DNA of 64,000 bases from Legionella anisa (GTDB taxonomy: Bacteria; Pseudomonadota; Gammaproteobacteria; Legionellales; Legionellaceae): contig NZ_LNXS01000001.1 of NCBI RefSeq assembly GCF_001467525.1, forward strand, positions 62,001 to 126,000, in the 5' to 3' direction. Shown here piece after piece: positions 8,553 to 20,459 of this stretch. The notes beneath the pieces are model-generated. The model had not been told where the DNA came from, searched no databases, and was given only the letters and a program-made list of their open reading frames with translations. Both the position numbers and the translations under genes were made by a program. Positions within the stretch are counted from its first letter, which is position 1. The number at the start of each line of letters is the position of its first letter.

Positions 8553-8894
8553 ATGACCAGTGATTTAAGCAGCAAACATTGTGAATCATGTGAAGGCATA
8601 GGCGCTGCATTAAATGCAGAACAAATTAAAAATTTAATGCCGCAGTTAAATAAAAATTGGGAGGTAAGTGCAGATCACCGAATCATTAAACGCAGTTTAT
8701 CTTTTAAAGATTTTTATGAAACAATGGCTTTTGTTAATGCACTTGCATGGATTGCAAATACCGAAAATCATCACCCCGATTTAGAAGTAGGTTATAACTA
8801 TTGCCGCGTGAGCTTCATGACCCATGCCCTCAATGGCTTGAGTCATAATGATTTTATTTGTGCAGCAAAAATGGATAAATTGCTGGCCAGCTAA
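8553..8894 (+). CDS. phhB: Pterin-4a-carbinolamine dehydratase
   Basis: A 113-residue enzyme that dehydrates 4a-hydroxytetrahydrobiopterin and so recycles the pterin cofactor of phenylalanine hydroxylase. The signature ENHHPDLEVGYNYCRVSFMTH carries the catalytic histidine pair (HHP) and the downstream His of the active site. It begins four bases after hisC and appears co-transcribed. phhA is not in the window. The length and motif match the family; the extra N-terminal cysteines (HCESCEG) are also common in proteobacterial members. Confidence 0.92.
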   Translation: MTSDLSSKHCESCEGIGAALNAEQIKNLMPQLNKNWEVSADHRIIKRSLSFKDFYETMAFVNALAWIANTENHHPDLEVGYNYCRVSFMTHALNGLSHNDFICAAKMDKLLAS

Positions 8895-8902
8895 AAATAA
8901 AT

Positions 8903-8980
8903 GTAGCCAGGGTGCAGCGCAGCGGAACCCGGGGAATATGTGACAGGAAACCCGGGTTCCGCTGCGCTGCACCCGGGCTA
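8903..8980. repeat. GTAGCC palindromic repeat, copy A
   Basis: Near-perfect inverted arms (GTAGCCAGGGTGCAGCGCAG at left, its complement at right) enclose a short spacer. This is one of ten related copies in the window. It lies between two converging genes (phhB and dnaE), touches the dnaE stop codon, and could fold as a bidirectional terminator. Confidence 0.85.
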
Positions 8981-11900
8981 TTAATATTTCATAACAACGT
9001 GCTCATCCCCTAAAAGATTCATTAAAAGCCCGAGTAGTTCATCACTTGGAACTACTTGCCATTGTTGTGCAAGACTCAATTGCGCCCTAGCATAATCATT
9101 GCTGTATGAAAGTTGCACGGAACAGCGTCCAACATGAGCTTTTAATAATGCTTGAATAGAACCTAAAATCCCCTGATTTCCAGAGTGCAAACGTAACTCC
9201 AAGCATCGAGCAAATTTAGTACGCGCTGTTGGCACATCATAGAGATGATTCGCAGTCATTTTTACACCGCCATTATAATCATCATGGGCTACTTCACCTT
9301 CAATTACTAACATATCTCCGGTTGCCACGCCCGAGGCAGAGGATTCGAAAAGCTCGCCAAATACAACAACATCAAGTCGTGCCGTAGAATCATCCATGCC
9401 AAGAATCACGAGCTTCTTGCCACGTTTCGTCACAATTTTGCGAATCCCTACTATTTGTGCACAAATAATGGCTTTTTTATGCATGGATGGATTTAGTTGA
9501 CTGATTGGAACGATAAAGTCACCAAACTCACGTCGATATTGATCTGCAGGATGCCCGGTTAGATAAAAGCCTAATACTTCTCGCTCACCTTCGAGTCGTT
9601 GCGCCTCGGACCAGGGTTTGCACTGCACGTAGTTTTGCTCATTAGTATCGTCTTCTAATAATGAAAATAAATCAAATTGTCCACTGGATTGATTTTGATG
9701 CTCTTTTTCTGCCACTTTTAGCGCTTTTTCCAAAGATGCAGTTAATATTGCTCGCTCCACATTCCAATCATCAAAAGCACCACTTTTAATGAGCGCTTCT
9801 AATACGCGTCGATTTACCTTGCGCAAATCCAGTCGTTGGCAGAAACTAAATAAGTCTGTGTATTTTCCACCTGCTTCACGCGCCTCAATAATGCAGTCAA
9901 TAGCAGACTCTCCTACCCCTTTTATAGCACCAAGACCATATATAATAGTGGCATCATCAACTACAGTAAACGGATACATCGAGTGATTGATTGATGAAGG
10001 TAAAATCTTCAATTTCATATGAGCACATTCATCAATAAAAGTAACCACTTTATCCGTATTATCCATATCTGAGGACATAACTGCAGCCATGAATGCCGCC
10101 GGATAGTGTGCTTTAAGCCATGCAGTTTGGTAAGCTACCAATGCATATGCAGCTGAATGCGATTTGTTAAAACCATAACCCGCAAATTTTTCCATCAAGT
10201 CAAAAATATGAGTTGCAACTTTTTCATCAACTCCTCGATCAGTCGCACCTTGAGTAAAAATTTCTCGCTGTTTTGCCATTTCTTCGGGCTTTTTCTTTCC
10301 CATCGCACGACGTAACAAATCAGCAGCACCCAAAGTATAATTTGCCAAAACCTGCGCAATTTGCATCACTTGCTCTTGATATAAGATAACGCCGTAAGTT
10401 GGTTTTAAAATTGGCTCCAAATCCGGATGAGGATAATCAACTACCGCACGTCCATGCTTACGATCAATAAAATCATCTACCATTCCAGATTGCAAAGGAC
10501 CTGGTCTGAATAAAGCCACTAAAGCGATAATGTCCTCAAAACAATCAGGCTGTAAACGGCTAATTAACTCCTTCATACCACGAGATTCCAGCTGGAATAC
10601 CGCTGTTGTTTTACATGCCTTTAATAAATCAAAAGTCGCAACATCATCTGTTGGAATTTGACTGATATCCACTGCAGCCAAGCCTTCAATAGCTCGTTTT
10701 TTATTTACCGTAGTCAAAGCCCAATCGATAATCGTCAGGGTACGTAATCCTAAAAAGTCAAACTTGACCAAACCCGCCGCTTCAACATCATCTTTATCAA
10801 ACTGGCTAACAATTTGTGTCGATCCCTCTTCACAATAAATCGCAGTAAAATCTGTGAGCTGGGATGGGGCAATCACCACTCCCCCGGCATGTTTTCCTGC
10901 ATTGCGGGTAATCCCTTCCAGTTTTAATGCCAAATCAATGAGTTCTTTAACTTCCTCTTCCTCTTCGTAACGACGCTTTAGTTCTTCTTCCTGTTCTAAA
11001 GCCTTACTTAATGTAATTCCGATTTCAAAAGGGATTAATTTTGCTAACTTATCAACAAAGCCATAGGGATGACCTAATACACGTCCAACATCACGTACCA
11101 CTGCTTTTGCAGCCATAGTACCAAAAGTAATAATTTGTGAAACACTTTGCCTGCCATATTTCTCAGCCACATAATCAATAACCCGATCGCGACCTTCCAT
11201 ACAAAAATCGATATCAAAATCAGGCATGGATACCCGTTCCGGGTTTAAGAAACGCTCAAAAAGTAACTCATACTCCAAAGGATCCAAGTCGGTAATTTTT
11301 AATGCATAAGCAACTAAGGAGCCAGCTCCTGAACCTCTTCCTGGCCCCACCGGCACACCATTTTTTTTTGCCCACTGAATGAAGTCAGCCACAATTAGGA
11401 AATAACCGGCAAAGCCCATGCTATTAATCACATTGAGTTCAACCTGCAAACGTTTGTCGTACTCTTCTCGAGATGTTTGCAATTCTTCAGGCGATTTGTT
11501 TTTAAATATTTGCAGTAAACGCTCTTCTAAACCAACTTGTGATAAATGAGATAAATATTCTTCAACAGTAGACCCATCCGGTATGGGAAAATTAGGCAAA
11601 TAATTATTACCTAAATCCAGTTTTACAGTGCATCGTTTACTGATTTCAACGGTATTTTCTATTGCAGATGGTAAATCAGAAAATAAAGCAATCATTTCAT
11701 CAGCCGATCGCAAGTATTGTTGCGCACTGTACTTTTGCTCTCTTCTAGGATCAGCCAGTGTATACCCTTCATGAATACAAACTCGCGCTTCATGCGCTTC
11801 AAAATCTTCTTGATCAAGAAAACGCACATCATTGGTTGCTACTAGCGGTAATTGCAATTCATCGGCTAAAGCAATCAACTTTTCATTGTAACGCGTTTCA

Positions 11901-12427
11901 TCAGGTCGTCCTGTACGTTGAATTTCTAAATAAAAACGATTGGGGAAAAGTGTTTGCCAATATATCGCTCGACTTTTAGCTAAAGCATCGTCATTAGCTA
12001 ATAATGCGTGTCCAATATCACCGAATTTTCCACCAGATAATGCGATAAGTCCTGCTGAGTACTCTTGAATCCATTGGTTTTGTACTCTTGGTTGCCCTTG
12101 ATATTGTCCTTCCTGATATGCTTTGGAAATAAGACAGGTTAAATTGTTATACCCTTGAGAATTAAGGCATAAAAGAACCAGAGAAGAAACTCGTTCAGGC
12201 TGATCAGGATCGTGGCAAGGTAAATCACTTCCAATAATAGGCTTGATTCCCATATCAACAGCGTTTTTATAATGCTTCACAGCCGCAAACAAATTGCAAT
12301 AATCAGTCACTGCAACAGCACACATCCCTCGGGACGGTAAAACCTTCATTAAAGGCTTAACACGAGTCAAGCCATCAACCAAAGAAAACTCGGTATGGAC
12401 ACGTAAATGAACAAAACGTTGTTGCAT
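8981..12427 (-). CDS. dnaE: DNA polymerase III alpha subunit
   Basis: The replicative polymerase subunit, 1148 residues, close to the E. coli length of 1160. Domains in order: N-terminal PHP domain (FVHLRVHTEFSLVDG), palm with PDFDIDFCMEGRDR holding two catalytic aspartates, thumb and fingers, the clamp-binding motif QFDLF near residue 925, an OB-fold, and a C-terminal tau-binding region. The start at 12427 has no strong ribosome site. It is transcribed alone towards phhB, and its stop codon abuts palindromic repeat A. Confidence 0.97.
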   Translation of the reverse strand: MQQRFVHLRVHTEFSLVDGLTRVKPLMKVLPSRGMCAVAVTDYCNLFAAVKHYKNAVDMGIKPIIGSDLPCHDPDQPERVSSLVLLCLNSQGYNNLTCLISKAYQEGQYQGQPRVQNQWIQEYSAGLIALSGGKFGDIGHALLANDDALAKSRAIYWQTLFPNRFYLEIQRTGRPDETRYNEKLIALADELQLPLVATNDVRFLDQEDFEAHEARVCIHEGYTLADPRREQKYSAQQYLRSADEMIALFSDLPSAIENTVEISKRCTVKLDLGNNYLPNFPIPDGSTVEEYLSHLSQVGLEERLLQIFKNKSPEELQTSREEYDKRLQVELNVINSMGFAGYFLIVADFIQWAKKNGVPVGPGRGSGAGSLVAYALKITDLDPLEYELLFERFLNPERVSMPDFDIDFCMEGRDRVIDYVAEKYGRQSVSQIITFGTMAAKAVVRDVGRVLGHPYGFVDKLAKLIPFEIGITLSKALEQEEELKRRYEEEEEVKELIDLALKLEGITRNAGKHAGGVVIAPSQLTDFTAIYCEEGSTQIVSQFDKDDVEAAGLVKFDFLGLRTLTIIDWALTTVNKKRAIEGLAAVDISQIPTDDVATFDLLKACKTTAVFQLESRGMKELISRLQPDCFEDIIALVALFRPGPLQSGMVDDFIDRKHGRAVVDYPHPDLEPILKPTYGVILYQEQVMQIAQVLANYTLGAADLLRRAMGKKKPEEMAKQREIFTQGATDRGVDEKVATHIFDLMEKFAGYGFNKSHSAAYALVAYQTAWLKAHYPAAFMAAVMSSDMDNTDKVVTFIDECAHMKLKILPSSINHSMYPFTVVDDATIIYGLGAIKGVGESAIDCIIEAREAGGKYTDLFSFCQRLDLRKVNRRVLEALIKSGAFDDWNVERAILTASLEKALKVAEKEHQNQSSGQFDLFSLLEDDTNEQNYVQCKPWSEAQRLEGEREVLGFYLTGHPADQYRREFGDFIVPISQLNPSMHKKAIICAQIVGIRKIVTKRGKKLVILGMDDSTARLDVVVFGELFESSASGVATGDMLVIEGEVAHDDYNGGVKMTANHLYDVPTARTKFARCLELRLHSGNQGILGSIQALLKAHVGRCSVQLSYSNDYARAQLSLAQQWQVVPSDELLGLLMNLLGDEHVVMKY

Positions 12428-12527
12428 AAGGAAATTAACTCATTAAGCTTAATTGATGAACTTTAACCTAAATCAAGGGTTTTGCCTACCTGCATCATCA
12501 TGATAAACTCACCCATTAAGTTCTATA

Positions 12528-13874
12528 TCAAACTTGTGATTGATGCGGATCAAAAGCATCTCGGACCGCATCTGCAAATAAGTTAATCGCTAAAACCAGC
12601 AAAAACATAAAAACAAATGCAGCCAATATAGGCCACCAAATAACAGGATTACGCGCTAACTCAAAACGTGCGCTATTAATCATATTACCCCAACTAATGG
12701 TCATGGGTGAAACCCCTACTCCCACATAAGAAAGCAATGCCTCAGCCATAACCAGAAAACTAAAATCCAAAACCAGAGTGATCACCACAATATGCATCAC
12801 ATTGGGCAATAAGTGTTTGCGAATAATCGTAAACCAATTGGATCCTAAAGCACGCGCCGCTTGAACATAATCTACTTCTCGTAGCTTTAAAGTTTCTGCT
12901 CGCAAAAGTCGACATAAGCTGGTCCAACTCGTTACCCCAAGGATGAAACAAAGTGCCAATAAACGTGCATCCGCACTTTGAGCTAAAGTAGTAAACTGCT
13001 CAGGATGATTGGCTATGTAAACTTGTAACGATAAGACTGAAGCAGTAATTAATAAAACACCGGGTATTGAGCTTAAAGTGGTATAAGTATACTGAATCAG
13101 GTCATCCGCCAAACCTCCAAAATATCCTGCCACTACTCCCAAAAACAAAGCCAAGGGCAGCATAAATAAAGTAGTTAAAAGACCAATGACCAAACCTGTA
13201 CGTATGCTTTTAATTGTAAAGTAAAAAATATCTTGGCCAATTTGTCCCGTACCAAACACATGAAACGTTCTTGAAAGCTCGTAACCAAGCACAACAAAAA
13301 ATGTAAGAACACTTAGGGTGATTAAGGTGCTTAAACTCGTCGCGCTTAAAGCAAAAACAGGTCTTAACTGTCGGCAAAAACGAATAAAAATTAGAACTAT
13401 TCCGATACAAAATGCCGCGGATATACCCCATTTCAATGCATGCCACAGTGTACTCTTTATGAGCTCGTTTCTTTCTGCTTCTGTATTTACCCGTTTGCCA
13501 GGATAAATCAATAATGGATAAGTTTGCTCAACAACACCATTCACAAAGGTAGTTTCACTAATAAATTGCCTTAATGCCAACGGCGCCGAATAAGTTTTTT
13601 CTAAAATTTGATCGATAGGAGCCAAAATCTTATCCAACACAGTAGCTGCAGTCTCTGTTTCCTTATTTACCGATGTAATATGAATCGAATCCAAAATACC
13701 CACAGTAAGAAAAAACAACAGGATGATGCCCGCACTTACAGCAATGGGCCTTTGCAAAATTATGGAAAAAGAACGCCTTATATGATACTTGCGTAAGCTC
13801 AGTAAAATTACCACCCCACTTAAGGCTACTAAGGTAAGAAAGCATTTATCAGTCCATAGAAAGTCAATCATCAT
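12528..13874 (-). CDS. Peptide ABC transporter permease, OppC/DppC type
   Basis: An inner-membrane permease of the peptide/nickel importer family, 448 residues. An unusually long N-terminal part with two or three membrane helices and a periplasmic section (to about residue 210) precedes the standard permease domain. The EAA loop, which contacts the ATPase, reads EVDYVQAARALGSNWFTIIRKHLLPN near residue 330. It follows the OppB-type gene at a 128-bp gap filled by palindromic repeat B. Its substrate is probably an oligopeptide. The family's typical length is about 300, so the N-terminal extension is notable. Confidence 0.88.
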   Translation of the reverse strand: MMIDFLWTDKCFLTLVALSGVVILLSLRKYHIRRSFSIILQRPIAVSAGIILLFFLTVGILDSIHITSVNKETETAATVLDKILAPIDQILEKTYSAPLALRQFISETTFVNGVVEQTYPLLIYPGKRVNTEAERNELIKSTLWHALKWGISAAFCIGIVLIFIRFCRQLRPVFALSATSLSTLITLSVLTFFVVLGYELSRTFHVFGTGQIGQDIFYFTIKSIRTGLVIGLLTTLFMLPLALFLGVVAGYFGGLADDLIQYTYTTLSSIPGVLLITASVLSLQVYIANHPEQFTTLAQSADARLLALCFILGVTSWTSLCRLLRAETLKLREVDYVQAARALGSNWFTIIRKHLLPNVMHIVVITLVLDFSFLVMAEALLSYVGVGVSPMTISWGNMINSARFELARNPVIWWPILAAFVFMFLLVLAINLFADAVRDAFDPHQSQV

Positions 13875-13903
13875 TTTTTCTTCTCAACTCATCTCCTCAA
13901 CAC

Positions 13904-13993
13904 GTAGCCTGGGTGCAGCGAAGCGAAACCCGTGTTGAGAAATTTTATTCAGATCCACAAATCCCGGGTTTCGCTTCGCTGCACCCAGGCTAC
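13904..13993. repeat. GTAGCC palindromic repeat, copy B
   Basis: Inverted arms starting GTAGCCTGGGTGCAGCGAAG and its complement at the right end occupy nearly the whole gap between the oppB-type stop (14003) and the oppC-type start (13874). The element thus sits inside an operon and may reduce expression of the distal permease. Confidence 0.85.
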
Positions 13994-14002
13994 TTTTTAT
14001 TT

Positions 14003-14980
14003 CTAAGATAATCTCACTCGAGGATCAACCAGCATATAAGAGATATCTGTTAATACCAATCCTACAATGTAAAGAATCGAACCTAAGAACACCATAGCCC
14101 TCACAATAGCAAAATCCTGTTGTTGAATTGCATCAATCGTATAGCTACCTAAGCCGGGGACACCAAAAAAAGATTCCAATATCAAACTGCCCATAAATAA
14201 GGAAGGAATAATCACTACAATTCCGGTTAATATAGGAAGCATTGCATTTTTCAGTACATGCTTAAACATCACTCTTCGTTCCGATAGTCCTTTTGCTCTG
14301 GCAGTTTTAACATAATCTTTATGCATTTCTTCCAAGAATAAAGTGCGATACCAACGGCTCCCCGCCCCCAAACCGCTAAGTACCGCTACAGTAATCGGCA
14401 AAATAACGAACTTTAACGCATCAAAGCCACTGTCATAACCTGAAATAGGTACTAAACGTAATAATTTACCAAAAAGATATTGGCCACCAATAATATAAAA
14501 TAGACTGGAAATCGACATTAAAATAATACAAATCACCACACCTGCTAAATCAAGATAAGTCCCGCGAAAAAAAGCCATTGCCATAGCTACAATAATGTTA
14601 GCAATAACATCCAATATCAAAACGGGTAATGCGATTGAAAGACTTGGCCACATTCTGTAGGTAATGTCTTCACTAATATCTCGTCCAGAATCGGACACGC
14701 CAAAATTAAAAGTAAAGAGCTTCATTGATTTTTGAAAAAATAAACTCGATTGTATTTTTTCTATTCCAGTTTTTTGTTCATTATAAAATAAGGGTAAATT
14801 ATAACCATGTGCCTCTTTCCAATCATCAATCACTTGTTGTTCCACATGTTTTTGCCCTAAATGCATCCGTGCAATATCGTCTGGTGTATTCACCATAAAA
14901 AATAAAATAAAAGTAATCAGATTAATTCCAAAAAGAATGGGTATCGAATACATAACTCGACGCAGTAAATACTTGATCAT
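14003..14980 (-). CDS. Peptide ABC transporter permease, OppB/DppB type
   Basis: A 325-residue inner-membrane permease beginning MIKYLLRRVMYSIPILFGIN, the standard OppB start. A strong AGGAGG stands ten bases before the ATG at 14980, and the start overlaps the upstream stop as ATGA, so a longer open frame to 15103 is rejected. The EAA motif is DYVKTARAKGLSERRVMFKHVLKN near residue 230. It pairs with the OppC-type permease downstream and the solute-binding protein upstream. Confidence 0.92.
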   Translation of the reverse strand: MIKYLLRRVMYSIPILFGINLITFILFFMVNTPDDIARMHLGQKHVEQQVIDDWKEAHGYNLPLFYNEQKTGIEKIQSSLFFQKSMKLFTFNFGVSDSGRDISEDITYRMWPSLSIALPVLILDVIANIIVAMAMAFFRGTYLDLAGVVICIILMSISSLFYIIGGQYLFGKLLRLVPISGYDSGFDALKFVILPITVAVLSGLGAGSRWYRTLFLEEMHKDYVKTARAKGLSERRVMFKHVLKNAMLPILTGIVVIIPSLFMGSLILESFFGVPGLGSYTIDAIQQQDFAIVRAMVFLGSILYIVGLVLTDISYMLVDPRVRLS

Positions 14981-17148
14981 GGGATAAACCTCCTTTCTGC
15001 CGGTTTTCTTTCTTTTTTGTAATAGGCAATAACTAAAGGAAGAATTAGGATTAGAATAAGCAAAAACAATAAACCCAATGGCCAAAAAACAGGTTGATTC
15101 CAAGCGAATCTCATTTTGTTTCGTTCAGGTACATCGATTGCGAGGTACTTTAGAGTTGAAGAAAACATTGTGTTGGGCTTAACGCGAGAAACCCAGCTCT
15201 GAGATAAAATAAATTCTTCAGGATGTATCCCCCAAATCCATGGAGCATCATGACGAACAATAGAGATCATCTCATCAATGATCCGCTGCCTTTGTGCATC
15301 ATTCTGCCTATTTTTCATTAAATTAAAAAGACGATCAAATTCTGGATTTTGATAATTGGCAGCATTTTCACCGCTAAATTTTACCTTGCCATTGGCACCA
15401 TACAACTGAAACAAAAAGTTTTCAGGATCCGGATAATCTGCCACCCAGCCCCAACTAAATATTTGTGTATCACCTGTACGCATTTTTTCTTGAAAACGAT
15501 TATACAAGGTTGCCCGAACATTCAAATCGATGCCTATCTGGGCAAATTGCTTACGCATCCAATCAAATAAGGATTTGTCCTGAGGACCACCTGTTGTAGT
15601 GACGTCATAACTCAAAATTAAGTGATTTCCAGTAGCCGGATCAATCCCATCAGGGTATCCTGCCTCAGCCATAAGTTGTTTCGCATCGCTAATGGGACGA
15701 CGCACAGCTTCATCATTTTTCCATTCATAAACGTAAGGATTAATCCCTGCTTCGCCCTCTTTATAACCAAAAATACCTGGTGGAATCGGTCCTTGAGCTG
15801 CGATACCTCGACCATTATGAAAAATGGCTATATTTTCATCATAGTTTACTGCAATTGAGATAGCCCTTCTTAACTTGCGCGCACGTTCACTCGTTCCCCC
15901 AACTACTTTATCAAGCATATTAAATCCCATATAGTAAGTAGTAGGTTGTAATTCCACAGTGAGATACATATGTTTTTTTTGCATCTCAGGTGTTAGCTCA
16001 GCCTTGCCATATCGATTCGTATGGATTGCCTGATCAAAACTGTCTGCCCCAATCACAGAACTATCATAATAACCTTGCAAAAATTTATTCCACCGAGGAA
16101 TGGATTCTTTTTCAAGAGTAAAAATTGCTTTTTCAATAAAAGGTATTCGTTTCCCTGCATTATTCAAATATCCTAATTTCTTATCCTCATCAGAACCGAT
16201 GCTTGGATAATATTCTTCGCGAAAATTAGGATTTTTTTGGAGCACCATATTTCGATTGGGATTATTTTTAACCATCATAAAAGGACCTGTGCCTACAGGG
16301 AACCAACTCAAAGTGATGTTATTGTCCAACATGCCTGGTTGAGAGTAAAAGAAATCGGCTTCCCAAGGAACTGGAGAAAAAAAGCTCATAGCCAACCAAA
16401 ATAAAAACTGGGTATATTTTCCTTTTAAAGTGATTTCAAAGGAATAATCATCCAGTTTTTTTAGCCCTTTTAAAGGATAATGACGCAGATCAATATAATG
16501 ATTGCCTTTAGGAAGTGTTTTTCCATATTCTGCAAAACCGACGATATAGTCACTCATTAAACCATAAATCGGTGAGCTCAATGCAGGATTAGCCAATCGT
16601 TTTATTTGATAAATATAATCATCAACAATCAATTCCCGCGTACCTATATCCTTAAAATCAGATAATTGGTTAATGTCTTCTTCATCTAAATATCCCGATG
16701 TAACATGATGATAAAAATAGGCCCCATTTTTATCCTTAGAAAAAGCTGGATGTGGCTGATAATAAATTCCTTTTTTAATGGTTATAGTATAAACACTATA
16801 AGCAGGTGGTTCCTGGCTGTTTTCAGGCAGTAAATTACCTTGGACATCCAGGTATCTTAACTGCGGCATTTGCGATGCGATTAATGGAACTAATTGATAT
16901 GGCCTTTTAAAATAGTCATACTGCAACAAAGGCTCATATATTTGAGCAAGAAAAAGAGACTCATTTGACGAATAAGAAAGCGCCGGATCCAGAGTTTTAG
17001 GCTGTTCGGAAAATGATGAATAATAAATATTTTTGTTTGCTTGTGCGCGAGGATATGGATTATTTAAAATCCAAGGCCATGCATAAGCGAAGCAGCTAAA
17101 ACTTTTAAAAAACAAAGCAACCAGTACCATTCGCTGTATACGATTCAA
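14977..17148 (-). CDS. Peptide-binding protein, SBP family 5, with C-terminal membrane anchor
   Basis: This large solute-binding protein (723 residues, against about 540 for OppA) delivers peptides to the permeases encoded next. A signal peptide (residues 7-22) precedes the family 5 fold. The C-terminus ends in a hydrophobic helix (LGLLFLLILILILPLVIAYY) followed by basic residues, so the protein should be anchored in the inner membrane at its C-terminus, which is unusual. The start is TTG at 17148, chosen because AAGGA lies six bases upstream; an ATG at 17130 is the alternative. The stop overlaps the OppB-type start. Confidence 0.88.
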   Translation of the reverse strand: MNRIQRMVLVALFFKSFSCFAYAWPWILNNPYPRAQANKNIYYSSFSEQPKTLDPALSYSSNESLFLAQIYEPLLQYDYFKRPYQLVPLIASQMPQLRYLDVQGNLLPENSQEPPAYSVYTITIKKGIYYQPHPAFSKDKNGAYFYHHVTSGYLDEEDINQLSDFKDIGTRELIVDDYIYQIKRLANPALSSPIYGLMSDYIVGFAEYGKTLPKGNHYIDLRHYPLKGLKKLDDYSFEITLKGKYTQFLFWLAMSFFSPVPWEADFFYSQPGMLDNNITLSWFPVGTGPFMMVKNNPNRNMVLQKNPNFREEYYPSIGSDEDKKLGYLNNAGKRIPFIEKAIFTLEKESIPRWNKFLQGYYDSSVIGADSFDQAIHTNRYGKAELTPEMQKKHMYLTVELQPTTYYMGFNMLDKVVGGTSERARKLRRAISIAVNYDENIAIFHNGRGIAAQGPIPPGIFGYKEGEAGINPYVYEWKNDEAVRRPISDAKQLMAEAGYPDGIDPATGNHLILSYDVTTTGGPQDKSLFDWMRKQFAQIGIDLNVRATLYNRFQEKMRTGDTQIFSWGWVADYPDPENFLFQLYGANGKVKFSGENAANYQNPEFDRLFNLMKNRQNDAQRQRIIDEMISIVRHDAPWIWGIHPEEFILSQSWVSRVKPNTMFSSTLKYLAIDVPERNKMRFAWNQPVFWPLGLLFLLILILILPLVIAYYKKERKPAERRFIP

Positions 17149-17175
17149 AAAAAATCCTTATCTAAATAATAATTT

Positions 17176-19299
<2,124 letters not shown>

Positions 19300-19347
19300 T
19301 CATTTACCATCCATAATCTAAAACATGAGAAGTCATTGCCTTTAAAA

Positions 19348-19448
19348 ATTCGTAGCCTGGGTGAAGGCGAACCCGGGAATTTTGTGGCAGGAAAACCCGG
19401 GTTACGGCTACGCCTTCACCCAGGCTACAATGCACCAGGCTACGAATT
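19348..19448. repeat. GTAGCC palindromic repeat, copy C
   Basis: The arm ATTCGTAGCCTGGGTGAAGG is matched by an inverted copy ending near 19428, followed by a further inverted fragment CACCAGGCTACGAATT. This suggests a slightly rearranged or partly duplicated right end. It lies between the divergent ligA and the hydrolase gene. Confidence 0.8.
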
Positions 19449-19553
19449 CATAACTTTATAGGTGAAAAGCAATTATCCTAAAAACATTAGTTTATCACTA
19501 AAAAATATGCTATAGATACATATCGATTCAACAAGAACCGAGGCGTGATAAAA

Positions 19554-20459
19554 ATGGATTTTAAACGTATCGTAATAACAGGGCTTTTACTTGTATCTTC
19601 CACATTAATGTATGCTCTTCCACAGTCTAATGGATCTATAAATCTAGGCATCGCATTTGTTCATGGAACAAATGATCACCGAGAGGATGCGGAAGGAGGC
19701 TATTGGAAAACAGATTTTATTCAGGATATTGCTCAAGGGCTTCCGAATCCTGAAAATTACTATGTAGTTCATTGTGATTACAGTAAATACATGTGGGATG
19801 AAGAAGCTGCAGGATGTACTGCAAATCAGCTATTAGATTTTATAGATCATAAAAAAATTGACTCCTTAATTCTTTATAGCCATTCCAATGGCGCAAATGT
19901 AATGCGCTGGATCCTTTCGAATCCAACTTACGATAATCGATACATGCGATTAAAAAGTAAAATCAAACAAATCGTTGCGTTAGCTCCTTCAAGTGGAGGT
20001 ACCCCTCTTGCTGATATGCTTTTCAATGGAGGTATTTTCGAAGCCAGCCTGAGCTGGTTGTTGGGTTATACGGGGGATGCGGTGAAGCAGCAACGTGTTG
20101 GTGATATGTACATTTACAACGAGGAGCTCTTATTCGGCACTAAAAATCGCCCCTCCTTGCCAGTACCTTTTAACGCAGTCATAGGGACCGATGTTATTGC
20201 CTCCCCTCTCTCTTCAGCCAGTTACTGTAATGGTTATTTACTCAATAGTGGCTTAAGAATTGCCAAAATCTATCTGGATTACTGTGCCGATGGTTTTTTA
20301 AATTGTACGTCCCAAGCTGCTGCAGGTACAATTTGGTTTTATGACAAGGAGCAAACGGATGATAAGACAACGCTTAGCCACAATCAAAGCCGTCATTCAT
20401 GTTTTGGACTGGATAAAATACTGATTTCTATCCTAGATTCAGAAGGAGCTGTAAAATGA
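19554..20459 (+). CDS. Secreted alpha/beta-hydrolase, putative lipase
   Basis: A 301-residue exported protein with signal peptide residues 1-21. It shows a lipase-like pattern: an oxyanion HGTN at residues 37-40 and a nucleophile elbow YSHSNG with candidate Ser111 (the usual first Gly of GxSxG is Ser). APSSGGTPLAD after strand 6 is also seen in lipases. Several cysteines (74, 88 and later pairs) suggest disulfides in the periplasm or outside. GAGG upstream favours the ATG at 19554 over GTG at 19545. Its stop overlaps the next gene by four bases, so both are probably made together. The catalytic Asp and His are not assigned with certainty. Confidence 0.7.
   Translation: MDFKRIVITGLLLVSSTLMYALPQSNGSINLGIAFVHGTNDHREDAEGGYWKTDFIQDIAQGLPNPENYYVVHCDYSKYMWDEEAAGCTANQLLDFIDHKKIDSLILYSHSNGANVMRWILSNPTYDNRYMRLKSKIKQIVALAPSSGGTPLADMLFNGGIFEASLSWLLGYTGDAVKQQRVGDMYIYNEELLFGTKNRPSLPVPFNAVIGTDVIASPLSSASYCNGYLLNSGLRIAKIYLDYCADGFLNCTSQAAAGTIWFYDKEQTDDKTTLSHNQSRHSCFGLDKILISILDSEGAVK

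Noticed and set aside
14981..15103. A longer start for the OppB-type permease
   Set aside because: The strong AGGAGG and the ATGA overlap at 14980 fix the start; the extension would run into the solute-binding protein gene.
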